Below, one piece after another: positions 16,941 through 23,922 of a stretch of 64,000 bases of DNA (position 1 is the first letter of the stretch; the number at the start of each line of letters is the position of its first letter). The translations under genes were made by a program, and so were the position numbers. The stretch is from contig NZ_BCNM01000016.1 of the NCBI RefSeq assembly GCF_001514495.1, positions 111,688-175,687 of the forward strand. The letters run 5' to 3'. This stretch comes from Paenibacillus pabuli NBRC 13638 (GTDB lineage: Bacteria; Bacillota; Bacilli; Paenibacillales; Paenibacillaceae). The notes beneath the pieces were generated by a model. It ran no database searches, was not told the origin of the DNA, and saw nothing but the letters and a program-made list of their open reading frames with translations.

Positions 16941-17309
16941 TCATTTATGGTCGCATTGGATTTGCTCATCTTGTTTCATTCCTTTGTCCCTTGCATACGT
17001 ATTTCCCCAATCACACATTGTGTTTAATACTGGAACGAATGACCGTCCGAGATCAGTCAAACTATATTCCACTTTTGGCGGCACCTCTTTGAATATTTCC
17101 CTACGGACAAGTCCATCGCCTTCCAACTGTTTCAATTGATCGGTTAGCACCTTTTGTGTAATTCCAGGTATCAATTCGTAGAATTCCTTGGTTCTTACCG
17201 ATTGTTGACTCAGAAAGAAAAGGATAAGACACTTCCATTTTCCGCCTGCGATATCCATAAAAATATTTATTCCGGTATTATATTTAACCAAAGTGCCGTC
17301 ACTCCCCAA
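16941..17309 (-). CDS. HxlR-family transcriptional regulator
   Basis: A 122-residue winged-helix protein. The HxlR core is clear: DIAGGKWKCLILFFLSQQ, RTKEFYELIPGITQKVLTDQLKQLEGDGLVRRE and PPKVEYSLTDLGRSFVPVL. The conserved N-terminal Cys used by YodB/HypR for quinone or diamide sensing is missing from its usual place just before the GKWK helix. Two cysteines lie elsewhere (KWKCL, MCDWG) and could be redox-active. The start is uncertain: the frame opens at a TTG at 17309 without a good ribosome site. It is divergent from a nitroreductase, the usual target of such regulators. Confidence 0.85.
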   Translation of the reverse strand: MGSDGTLVKYNTGINIFMDIAGGKWKCLILFFLSQQSVRTKEFYELIPGITQKVLTDQLKQLEGDGLVRREIFKEVPPKVEYSLTDLGRSFVPVLNTMCDWGNTYARDKGMKQDEQIQCDHK

Positions 17310-17322
17310 TAGATACTTTAAA

Positions 17323-17335
17323 GTGGCTATACCAC
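17323..17335. promoter_or_regulatory. Inverted repeat in the HxlR/nitroreductase divergent region
   Basis: GTGGCTATACCAC has four-base perfect arms around CTATA and lies between the two divergent genes. A TATAAT at 17373-17378 is a possible -10 for the nitroreductase, so the repeat would lie upstream of that promoter. Candidate operator only. Confidence 0.35.
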
Positions 17336-17416
17336 CTTTTTGTGCGTTATTTTCTCATTTGTTATAGCCTACTATAATTCAAAAGAGCCATAAATAACAA
17401 CGATGGAGATGATCGA

Positions 17417-18049
17417 ATGAGTGTACAAACCATTTTGGAAAAAAGACGTTCTGTTCGGCACTTTGATTCAAATTATACAATACGACCAGAGGTGCTAACT
17501 TCCTTAATTGAATCTGCAAGCAAATCACCGAATGGGAACAATATTCAAGCCACCCGATACCTTATTATTAATGAACCCGACTTGCAAAGGGCACTGCTGC
17601 CTATCGCTTTTAATCAACAACAGGTCGTAGATGCTTCAGCTTTGGTGGTTATGTTGGGAGATTATCAGGCATTTGAAGAAAATAATATCATCCAAATCCA
17701 CGAAGAAGGCTTCCAGGCAGGTTTTTTTGATGAATCGCTCAGAGATTATCTGGCGAATGCTGCCATCCAGTACTATGCAAATAAATCGGATGAAGAGCTA
17801 AAGTTGGAGTTAACCCGAGATGTAAGTCTGGCATCGATGTCATTTATTCTGCTCGCAAATGAAGCCGGTTTCGAAACCATTACCATGTCCGGTTATGATT
17901 CCGCTCAATTAAAAGCCAGCCTGAATATTTCCGATAGATATTTGGATGTCATGCTGATCGCCATCGGCAAAGGTACGAAAAATGGGCATCAAACGGTACG
18001 TCACCCTGTAAATAAAATTATGTATCACAACACAATCACCTCCTTATGA
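17417..18049 (+). CDS. Nitroreductase-family FMN oxidoreductase
   Basis: A 210-residue nitroreductase. The N-terminus IRxxxVRHF element appears as EKRRSVRHFDSNY, followed by SASKSPNGNNIQATRY (FMN and substrate contacts), LLANEAGFETITMSGYD and VMLIAIGKG. Family members reduce quinones or nitro compounds with NAD(P)H. GGAGATGATCGA precedes the ATG. The divergent HxlR gene suggests induction by electrophiles, as for YodB-controlled reductases in Bacillus; that is inference. Confidence 0.88.
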   Translation: MSVQTILEKRRSVRHFDSNYTIRPEVLTSLIESASKSPNGNNIQATRYLIINEPDLQRALLPIAFNQQQVVDASALVVMLGDYQAFEENNIIQIHEEGFQAGFFDESLRDYLANAAIQYYANKSDEELKLELTRDVSLASMSFILLANEAGFETITMSGYDSAQLKASLNISDRYLDVMLIAIGKGTKNGHQTVRHPVNKIMYHNTITSL

Positions 18050-18058
18050 TAACAACCC

Positions 18059-18085
18059 AAAAAGCTGCCGTATGGGCAGCTTTTT
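18059..18085 (+). terminator. Terminator after the nitroreductase gene
   Basis: AAAAGCTGCC/GGCAGCTTTT hairpin with a four-base loop and T-run, ten bases after the stop; its symmetry would also let it end the remnant gene on the other strand. Confidence 0.85.
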
Positions 18086-18125
18086 AGGTTGCGTATACCT
18101 GCCCCCCCTTGTTTGACTCTTACGA

Positions 18126-18284
18126 TTACATGGATTTAGTCAGTGTGATGGAGCCATCTTTTTGAGTCCATTTTACATCCCAGCCAAGAAGCTCTGCGAT
18201 GAAACGCAGTGGCACTTGCGTACGTCCATCTTTATTTACAAAGGCCGTTGCACCGGATAACAGGTGATCCAGGTTCGCTCTCAA
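18126..18284 (-). pseudogene. Remnant of a stalk-domain (copper amine oxidase N-terminal-like) protein
   Basis: The minus strand encodes about 52 residues ending in a stop at 18126 that read as the C-terminal half of a stalk domain: TAFVNKDGRTQVPLRFIAEL, then LGWDVKWTQKDGSITLTKS. The frame is closed upstream by a TAA just before a TTG at 18284, and there is no signal peptide, so the N-terminal part is missing. The same domain type occurs intact in the secreted protein at 19186. It is probably decayed or a fragment left after rearrangement. Confidence 0.65.
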
Positions 18285-18383
18285 AGACTTTATTTCCCTT
18301 TATTTATCAATAAAAGCTTACATCCAAGGTGAACTTGAAGTACAATGAACAAAACGATTGATTTCAATGAAGGAGGTCATCGC

Positions 18384-18590
18384 ATGACATGGCTGCCCTA
18401 TATTTTAATTGTTGGTATTGCCCTGTTCGGCGGAATTGCTACCATGATCATCGGGAATTCCAAAGCCAATCAGACCAGCAACCCTGAGTATGATCGCAGG
18501 ACCAAGCAAAATCTGAGCAAACTTACCTATGTATACGTTGGTGCTATCGTTCTGGGCATAGGAGGTTTCGTCCTGTATTTATTCAACTGA
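18384..18590 (+). CDS. Small two-helix membrane protein, unknown function
   Basis: A 68-residue protein with a hydrophobic segment at each end (LPYILIVGIALFGGIATMII and YVYVGAIVLGIGGFVLYLF) and a charged middle (PEYDRRTKQNLSK). AAGGAGGT stands at good distance before the ATG at 18384, which fixes the start; a frame opening at 18345 has none. No family recognised with certainty. It seems monocistronic. Confidence 0.75.
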   Translation: MTWLPYILIVGIALFGGIATMIIGNSKANQTSNPEYDRRTKQNLSKLTYVYVGAIVLGIGGFVLYLFN

Positions 18591-18602
18591 ATAGCCTTAC
18601 TC

Positions 18603-18878
18603 TCAGCAAAGTACATGTTTGAACTTTTCGAGTAATTCAAGGTTTCGTTGTACATATGGGATGGTTTGGCGAACCATTCCCCTCTCTCTTATGATGGCCA
18701 AGAGTCCACGTATCACCCACAAACGCATTTGTTCATAAAGACTTTTCCTACTAAAAGAATTACCTTCCTGTATATGTCCCTGCTCAAAGTCAGCTGCAAT
18801 CTCTCCTACTTCTCCAACATCAATAATGTGAATGCTCTCTTCTGTAAATAACAAATTCCAAACAAACTCCTTACACAT
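18603..18878 (-). CDS. Hypothetical protein (91 residues)
   Basis: The frame encodes an acidic N-terminal part (LFTEESIHIIDVGEVGEIAADFEQG) and a basic C-terminal part (RERGMVRQTIPYVQRNLELLEKFKH). It reads like a folded protein and not like a shadow, but no ribosome site is visible before the ATG at 18878 and I recognise no family. It is convergent with the small membrane protein. It could be a degraded gene. Confidence 0.35.
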   Translation of the reverse strand: MCKEFVWNLLFTEESIHIIDVGEVGEIAADFEQGHIQEGNSFSRKSLYEQMRLWVIRGLLAIIRERGMVRQTIPYVQRNLELLEKFKHVLC

Positions 18879-18974
18879 GTTTACAAGTTGGAGATAATTC
18901 AGAATTATTCTGGATATGTTCGAGGTTTAATATAAAGCCATAAGGACAGCAATTATCCATTACAAATAACAAAT

Positions 18975-19163
18975 ATATAAGTTGAATCTGACTTTTACAC
19001 CATAACGGAGAGGGCAGAACCAATCTGAAGAAGCGCAGCGTTCGCCTTTATCCCCGGATTTCCCCCTTATAAAAGGATTCAAGAAAATCTGGGGATAAGA
19101 GCGATCGGAAGTTGGTACTGCACTCGGAGTGGTAAGGTGTAAATCCCCCAATTCAACTTATAT
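18975..19163 (+). repeat. 189-bp element with terminal inverted repeats and nested stems (structured RNA or MITE-like)
   Basis: Outer arms ATATAAGTTGAAT (18975-18987) and ATTCAACTTATAT (19151-19163) are perfect inverted repeats. Inside them TTTACACC (18994-19001) pairs with GGTGTAAA (19136-19143), GCAGAACCAA (19014-19023) with TTGGTACTGC (19112-19121, one mismatch), and TTATCCCCGGATTT (19048-19061) with AAATCTGGGGATAA (19085-19098, one G-T pair). The whole can fold as one long branched hairpin. It ends 22 bases before the start of the stalk-domain gene, so it probably forms most of its 5' leader. The region 18879-19185 holds no gene. Confidence 0.7.
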
Positions 19164-19185
19164 AAACTAAAGGAGAGTTATACAC

Positions 19186-20289
19186 ATGAAGAAAAACTTG
19201 AAGAAATCTGCAGCCACGATGATGGTACTGGGCATGACATTAACAGGAGCAGCGGGTGTATTCGCGGGTACTCAACTGGAGAAAATCTCGGCATATCTTA
19301 ACCATGGGATCAGTTTCAATGTAGACGGTGCCGCGTACACCCCAACGGATGGCAATGGCAACAAATTGGCTCCGATCACTTACAACAATTCAACTTATCT
19401 GCCTGTACGTGCCATTGCTGATGCGCTCCATGTACCTGTATCGTATGACGGTAAAAAAGGACAGGTCATTATCGGCGAAGCGACAAGCAAACCTTCCACA
19501 TTGAACAATGTAACCTATAGCGCAGCGCAAAAAGAAGCCATTCAAAAGGCATTTGCACAGTTCGATGGTTTCGAGACGGCTTACGCCCCTCAGCAAATGA
19601 TTGCAGGCGATATGTTCAAAAGCGTAGGCGCTGGCGGCGATGGAGTAAGTTATACGTTCAATCATATGAAGGTGGATGTGTCGCCAAGAGATTATTCGGA
19701 CGGTTACAATGGTAAAGACGTCAAACTGTCCAATGGTGTCACAGCCAAATGGTACACACCAGATCAAACGGGTATGCTCACGTTCAAACTGGATGATCGT
19801 TATGTCACAATAAGCTCACCGGACCATAAGCTGTCTCAGGCCCAGTTGCAGCAAGTAGCTGTATCTGTGCAAAAGGTTCAAGGCAACGATCAGGGCGTTA
19901 CCGGCTTCGCTGATGTGAAATATACCCAAGAACAGTCAGCTGCCATCCGCAAAGCATTTGCGAAATTCCAAGGATTCGAGACGGCTTATGCACCACAACA
20001 TATGATTGCCGGGGATACATTCAAAAGTGTGGCTGCTGGTGGAGATGGTGTAAACTTTGTCTTTAATCACATGAATGTTACTGTTTCACCTAAAGATTAT
20101 TCCTTCAGCTATGACGGCAAAAATGTAAAACTGCCCAATGGCGTTACTGCCAAGTGGTATACACCGGATCAAACCGATATGCTGACGTTTAAACTGGACG
20201 ATCGCTATGTGACACTCAGCTCGGCAAATAACGCATTGACTCACACACAGCTGGAGCAAATGGCTGTATCTGTGCAAAAAGTGAAATAA
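19186..20289 (+). CDS. Secreted stalk-domain protein with two tandem C-terminal repeats
   Basis: A 367-residue exported protein. A Sec signal peptide ending GAAGVFAG (about residue 28) is followed by a stalk domain (copper amine oxidase N-terminal-like, about residues 40-97: NGNKLAPITYNNSTYLPVRA, then IADALHVPVSYDGKKGQVII). Two near-identical modules of about 122 residues follow (111-232 and 246-367), each with KAFAxFxGFETAYAPQxMIAG, GGDGV, NGVTAKWYTPDQT and MLTFKLDDRYVT. The stalk domain is a common cell-surface or extracellular module in Paenibacillus. The function of the repeats is unknown. AAGGAGAG precedes the ATG. The gene is monocistronic with a terminator. Confidence 0.85.
   Translation: MKKNLKKSAATMMVLGMTLTGAAGVFAGTQLEKISAYLNHGISFNVDGAAYTPTDGNGNKLAPITYNNSTYLPVRAIADALHVPVSYDGKKGQVIIGEATSKPSTLNNVTYSAAQKEAIQKAFAQFDGFETAYAPQQMIAGDMFKSVGAGGDGVSYTFNHMKVDVSPRDYSDGYNGKDVKLSNGVTAKWYTPDQTGMLTFKLDDRYVTISSPDHKLSQAQLQQVAVSVQKVQGNDQGVTGFADVKYTQEQSAAIRKAFAKFQGFETAYAPQHMIAGDTFKSVAAGGDGVNFVFNHMNVTVSPKDYSFSYDGKNVKLPNGVTAKWYTPDQTDMLTFKLDDRYVTLSSANNALTHTQLEQMAVSVQKVK
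19516..20286 (+). repeat. Tandem in-frame duplication within the stalk-domain gene
   Basis: Two copies, 19516-19881 and 19921-20286, encode modules of 122 residues that match at most positions, joined by a 13-residue linker. It is an intragenic domain duplication. Confidence 0.85.
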
Positions 20290-20342
20290 TTTCAAAGCTA
20301 AAATCAAAGAATTACACTGAAATCAAAGTCATACAACATAAC

Positions 20343-20398
20343 AAACACACATCATTCTGTTTATTTCTGTGTCGGGGACAGATTCGATGTGTGTTTTG
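20343..20398 (+). terminator. Terminator after the stalk-domain gene
   Basis: AAACACACATC (20343-20353) pairs with GATGTGTGTTT (20386-20396), followed by TTGTC. The 20290-20521 gap otherwise contains a TATAAT at 20471-20476, a possible -10 for the WXG100 gene. Confidence 0.75.
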
Positions 20399-20521
20399 TC
20401 CTATACAAGATGATCTCTATGATTCTAAAAACAAGGCTTTTGTCCAGATTCATTTCATTTTGAATAACGTTATAATGAAGTATACTGCGTTTAACGGAAG
20501 AAAAAATAAGGAGTGGACATA

Positions 20522-20797
20522 ATGGACCAGCGGATCGACCTATCCCCCGAGGAACTGCAGCAGCTTGCAGGTGAATTCAACAAGGCCTCGCAGAACGGGC
20601 ATGATATCCTTACGCGGCTCAAAACGATGATTGACCAATCTGAAGGTCAGTGGGAAGGTGAGCGTCAGCGTGAGTTTCTCCAACGAATGAATGATAGCAT
20701 GACGTCTGTGAGCGATTATTTGCGGGGTTTGCAGGAGACAAGCAATAGTCTTCAGCAGACGGCGACCCGTTTTCGTGAAGCGGATCAGTCCCGATAA
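20522..20797 (+). CDS. WXG100-family protein (EsxA-like T7SS substrate)
   Basis: A 91-residue helical-hairpin protein of the WXG100 family, secreted or chaperoning through type VII secretion. The WxG turn is at residues 44-46 (EGQWEGERQREF), flanked by two amphipathic helices, and the length is standard. The ATG at 20522 is nine bases after AAGGAG; a GTG three codons upstream overlaps the ribosome site. It is monocistronic, convergent with the toxin operon. No EssC-type ATPase, EsaA or EssB is in the window, so secretion machinery must lie elsewhere. Confidence 0.9.
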   Translation: MDQRIDLSPEELQQLAGEFNKASQNGHDILTRLKTMIDQSEGQWEGERQREFLQRMNDSMTSVSDYLRGLQETSNSLQQTATRFREADQSR

Positions 20798-20827
20798 AGC
20801 AAACGCATGTCAACATCACATAGCATT

Positions 20828-20884
20828 AAAAAAAGCCATGTACCTGAAGATGATATATCATTCCTTCAAGGCCATGGCTTTTTG
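20828..20884. terminator. Bidirectional terminator between WXG100 gene and toxin operon
   Basis: AAAAAAGCCATG and CATGGCTTTTT arms (20829-20840 with 20873-20883) with A and T runs on both sides end both converging transcripts. Confidence 0.85.
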
Positions 20885-20890
20885 CAATTT

Positions 20891-21160
20891 CTATGATTCA
20901 CTCAAACTTACAGCAAACGCCTCTTCTTCCTCATCTGCATAACCCCTGAAAATGATCTCTTCGATATCTTCATGATTAAATACATACGTATAATCCGCAT
21001 TGATATACCCCTCCGGGTACAAACAGCCAATATAATCGAACTGACGTGGTGGTTCCGTCATCAACATTTGCTTGCGTCCATAAATGACCAGCTTTTTGGT
21101 GCCTTCTTTTAAAAGGATGACGGAGCCATTGGGTAGTAAAGTGGATATTTCTTTTTCCAT
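20891..21160 (-). CDS. DUF4176-like T7SS-associated protein
   Basis: An 89-residue protein matching what I know of DUF4176: LLPNGSVILLKEGTKKLVIYGR near the start, FDYIGCLYPEGYI in the centre and FNHEDIEEIIFRGY then an acidic DEEEEAF end. The family recurs beside LXG and WXG effectors in Firmicutes, where it is thought to help secretion or effector stability; its exact role is unsettled. GGAGGAGG precedes the ATG. It is the last gene of the operon that encodes the toxin candidate and its membrane neighbour. Confidence 0.75.
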   Translation of the reverse strand: MEKEISTLLPNGSVILLKEGTKKLVIYGRKQMLMTEPPRQFDYIGCLYPEGYINADYTYVFNHEDIEEIIFRGYADEEEEAFAVSLSES

Positions 21161-21178
21161 AGTGATCCTCCTCCTTTA

Positions 21179-21913
21179 TTATTTTATGTTTGTATTGGCA
21201 TGAACTTCATCAGACTTGTCCAACACCTGGCGAAGCCAGTAATATCGGTGCACATCCATAATAAAGTGAAATACGACAAAAGCCAGCATAATGTACACAC
21301 ACATGAGCACAACAGCTACCGTCTGCTGCGTAACAAAGGCCAGTGAAATGTTGGCCAGAAGATACCCAGCTCCCGTTAACATCGTTAACAGAGCGACAGG
21401 CATTCTGGCGCCCGTGTCCCCTTTTTTTCGGTGAGGGGACTGCTGCAGTTTACGCAAATGAAACTTCGCATACTGATATAAGGCAAATCCATATATGACA
21501 AACGATCCAATGGCGTACCACGGCGTTGTGAGGCCCAACATGCCATATGCGAACTTTTGCACAATGACCATAAAACCCAAAGAACAGACGATCCCAAACA
21601 CACCCCGAAACAGGACATAATTCACCTGCAGCCTTCGTGGTGTCACGATCAGGGCGATGGCCCACACATTCATCACCAACAGCAGCGGCAGCAGAATATA
21701 GGCGTATACGGGTTGGAACGGAACACTGAACACGGGAATCAACAGAAATATGTTAAGAAAGAAAAGTACCAGCGTACCCGCACTGAACCGAATGCCATCT
21801 ACCGCATATACTGCCAGATAGTTTTCGAACGCCTCCCGGTGATAGGGGGTTCCTTCAACCATTGCAGAAACCGTGGGACCGGTCGTTGAGTTTTTACGTT
21901 TTTTGCTTGCCAT
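21179..21913 (-). CDS. Multi-helix membrane protein, candidate immunity protein
   Basis: A 244-residue protein with about six membrane helices and a basic N-terminus. Its ATG follows the stop of the toxin candidate directly (TAA then ATG), with GGGGTGG upstream, so translation is coupled. Position, coupling and membrane nature suggest an immunity protein against a membrane-acting toxin, as for membrane immunity proteins of pore-forming T7SS effectors. This is inference; I recognise no family in the sequence. Confidence 0.65.
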   Translation of the reverse strand: MASKKRKNSTTGPTVSAMVEGTPYHREAFENYLAVYAVDGIRFSAGTLVLFFLNIFLLIPVFSVPFQPVYAYILLPLLLVMNVWAIALIVTPRRLQVNYVLFRGVFGIVCSLGFMVIVQKFAYGMLGLTTPWYAIGSFVIYGFALYQYAKFHLRKLQQSPHRKKGDTGARMPVALLTMLTGAGYLLANISLAFVTQQTVAVVLMCVYIMLAFVVFHFIMDVHRYYWLRQVLDKSDEVHANTNIK

Positions 21914-22876
21914 TTATTTAAACCACCCCGCTACTGTAGACCAGGCTTTCTTTGCACCATGCTTAACGACATCCTTCACAGAATCATCCTTCCCATCACC
22001 ATCCAGATCCATATTCATCGTTACTCCTTCCGCAAGATAAGTCAGGCCTACGGATACGCCCAAACCAACTGCGCCTACTGCCAACACAGGTGCTGCTGCA
22101 GGCAGAATAGCCGCTGTCAGGAGTGTTGCGCCAACGGTTGTTGCCCCGCCGACAACAACGTTACCGATGATATCGCCAGCGATTTTGTCACTAGATGCAT
22201 TCTGGCTAATGTTCTCCTGAGTATCTGTGAAAACATCAATGCCAACACTTGCCCATCCCAGCTTGTCCGTTAATGCAGATTTGGCCGCATAACCCGGCTT
22301 GACCATAGAGGCTATTTCCTTGATCTGCGGGGTAGCGGTTCCATTGGAAAGTTTGGCTTCAATGTCACGGACATAATGAATTTTGTAGTCTCTTGGTCTT
22401 CCGTTCACAATCTTGTTATCTTTGACCGAATCGTAACTTTCACGAACCAAAATACGTGGTGTATTCCGGTCCAGCTGAGGTTTGACCATAAATCCGTTTT
22501 TTACACGATATCCCAACCTGGCAACAGCTGCGGCTCCTGTCAGTGTTCCTACCGTGCTTCCTGGTCCATCGAATGGAGCGAGTGGATTAATTCCGGTCAA
22601 CCCAAATGTACCACCTGACTGATCCTCCTGTTCCATTCGCTCACGGGTGGTTTTCACAAATGCCGCCAGTTGCTGCATATTCTCTCCAGCGTTCTGAAAC
22701 CGCTGCTGGTGTGTCTGGTATAACCCAATGATGGTTTGACGATTCCCGGATTGCCAAGCTGCACCCTGAATAGAACGTTGGAGAGCGCCGTCTACCTGCT
22801 GCAGCTGTGCGGTAACCTGTTCAATCTGCTGTGCGAGAGAGTTCAGGTACTCCGATTTCATGATAATTTTGGTCAA
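21914..22876 (-). CDS. T7SS effector candidate: WXG-like head and glycine-zipper C-terminal domain
   Basis: A 320-residue protein. Residues 1-95 are helical with a W-x-x-G turn (GAAWQSGNRQTI) and heptad-like Gln/Leu spacing, as in WXG/LXG targeting domains. A Gly/Pro linker (GLTGINPLAPFDGPGSTVG) leads to a middle domain, then a Gly/Ala-rich hydrophobic stretch (GNVVVGGATTVGATLLTAA, ILPAAAPVLAVGAVGLGVS) able to span membranes, an acidic DLDGDGKDD loop resembling a calcium site, and a basic tail. The layout recalls pore-forming LXG effectors such as TelE. The start is a TTG at 22876, eight bases after GGAGG; the first ATG, five codons on, is too far from it. Confidence 0.65.
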   Translation of the reverse strand: MTKIIMKSEYLNSLAQQIEQVTAQLQQVDGALQRSIQGAAWQSGNRQTIIGLYQTHQQRFQNAGENMQQLAAFVKTTRERMEQEDQSGGTFGLTGINPLAPFDGPGSTVGTLTGAAAVARLGYRVKNGFMVKPQLDRNTPRILVRESYDSVKDNKIVNGRPRDYKIHYVRDIEAKLSNGTATPQIKEIASMVKPGYAAKSALTDKLGWASVGIDVFTDTQENISQNASSDKIAGDIIGNVVVGGATTVGATLLTAAILPAAAPVLAVGAVGLGVSVGLTYLAEGVTMNMDLDGDGKDDSVKDVVKHGAKKAWSTVAGWFK

Positions 22877-22917
22877 CTGGACTTCCTCCTTCGACTTACG
22901 TAGATGATTCCATGTGT

Positions 22918-23724
22918 TTAGAACGCAGGCAGCATAGACAATGAACGTGTTGTTAGCAAAAACAGACTCTGCACCAGCTCTTCTTCGGTCACCTTGAATG
23001 CGGTCAGATCCGTTCCTCCACCTTCCATAAATAACCAATTTCCATCGGTACTGCCCAAAAAATAAATGGTTTGCGACTTACCCTCCGTGCCACGAGTATA
23101 CACGTCAAATTGCCCCCGTCTCTGGATCGTCGCGAAAGCATGGGATAACTCGTTGATCAATGATTCATTGAGATGTTGGTCCTGCTGTAAAATCGATTGA
23201 ATGGTCTTGACGTCTGATCCGATCGGTAACGCGGATAGTTGCTGCAACGTTTCTGCCTGAATGGGTGTGCGCAACATTTCCTCTTCCGTATCGGGCAGCT
23301 CGATCCGGTTTCCCATGAGTTGGAACAGATCCTGCAATTCTTCGAAAGAAGACAGTAACGCCTGATCTCGTGCAGGCATCCATACCCATTCAACAATTTG
23401 CATGCCTGACAAAAACCCATAAGTCACGGACGATTCACCATCCACTATATGCAGATCCAGTCGGGTAACTGCACTACTGAGCTTACACCCCATCAGCAGG
23501 TTATGTACTTGCGGATCCATAGTGACTTGTCCATCCTCTACTTCGATGACACTATCGTTAACCAGACGGTTAACAACCTGTTTATGCATGTACTCCGCCT
23601 GCTCACCCTCCAATGAAGGATCATTCATATCCCTGATAAGCTGGTCCGCTTCGGGAATATTCATCAATTGAAACAGAAACAGGGCCTCTCGGCCGGAACA
23701 TTCAAACGATGTATATGAAGGCAA
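22918..23724 (-). CDS. Uncharacterised T7SS-locus protein (possible effector chaperone)
   Basis: A 268-residue acidic soluble protein, first gene of the toxin operon. It contains a helix-rich N-terminal part (FECSGREALFLFQLMNIPEA) and a beta-containing C-terminal part (RGQFDVYTRG, IYFLGSTDGNWLFMEGGGTD). Size and position resemble EspG-like chaperones beside WXG effectors, but I cannot show homology. I prefer the TTG at 23724, six bases after GAGGG, over the ATG at 23760, which has no ribosome site. It ends 41 bases before the toxin start. Confidence 0.6.
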   Translation of the reverse strand: MPSYTSFECSGREALFLFQLMNIPEADQLIRDMNDPSLEGEQAEYMHKQVVNRLVNDSVIEVEDGQVTMDPQVHNLLMGCKLSSAVTRLDLHIVDGESSVTYGFLSGMQIVEWVWMPARDQALLSSFEELQDLFQLMGNRIELPDTEEEMLRTPIQAETLQQLSALPIGSDVKTIQSILQQDQHLNESLINELSHAFATIQRRGQFDVYTRGTEGKSQTIYFLGSTDGNWLFMEGGGTDLTAFKVTEEELVQSLFLLTTRSLSMLPAF

Positions 23725-23783
23725 GTCATTCCCTCTTTTCCTTAGTATAGGGTTAAACATGTTATGGAAAAGTCTATCATTTT

Positions 23784-23812
23784 ATTGTAAAAGGTTATAC
23801 AACTGCGCTCAA
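23784..23812 (-). promoter_or_regulatory. Probable promoter of the toxin operon
   Basis: TTGAGC (23812-23807) and TACAAT (23789-23784) on the minus strand with a 17-base spacer, about 60 bases upstream of the first gene of the operon. Confidence 0.55.
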
Positions 23813-23922
23813 TGCGCCCACGCTCCTGATATTGGGGTGATCAACCTGATTATATTTACCCAAAAATACATAGAGGCACAGCAAATGACGCCGTCCCCCT
23901 ACCAAGTTGTCCACTATAAAAT

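Noticed and set aside
19516..20286. Direct repeats considered as insertion-sequence or transposon ends
   Set aside because: Both copies are in frame and code for the same protein module; no transposase or inverted ends flank them.
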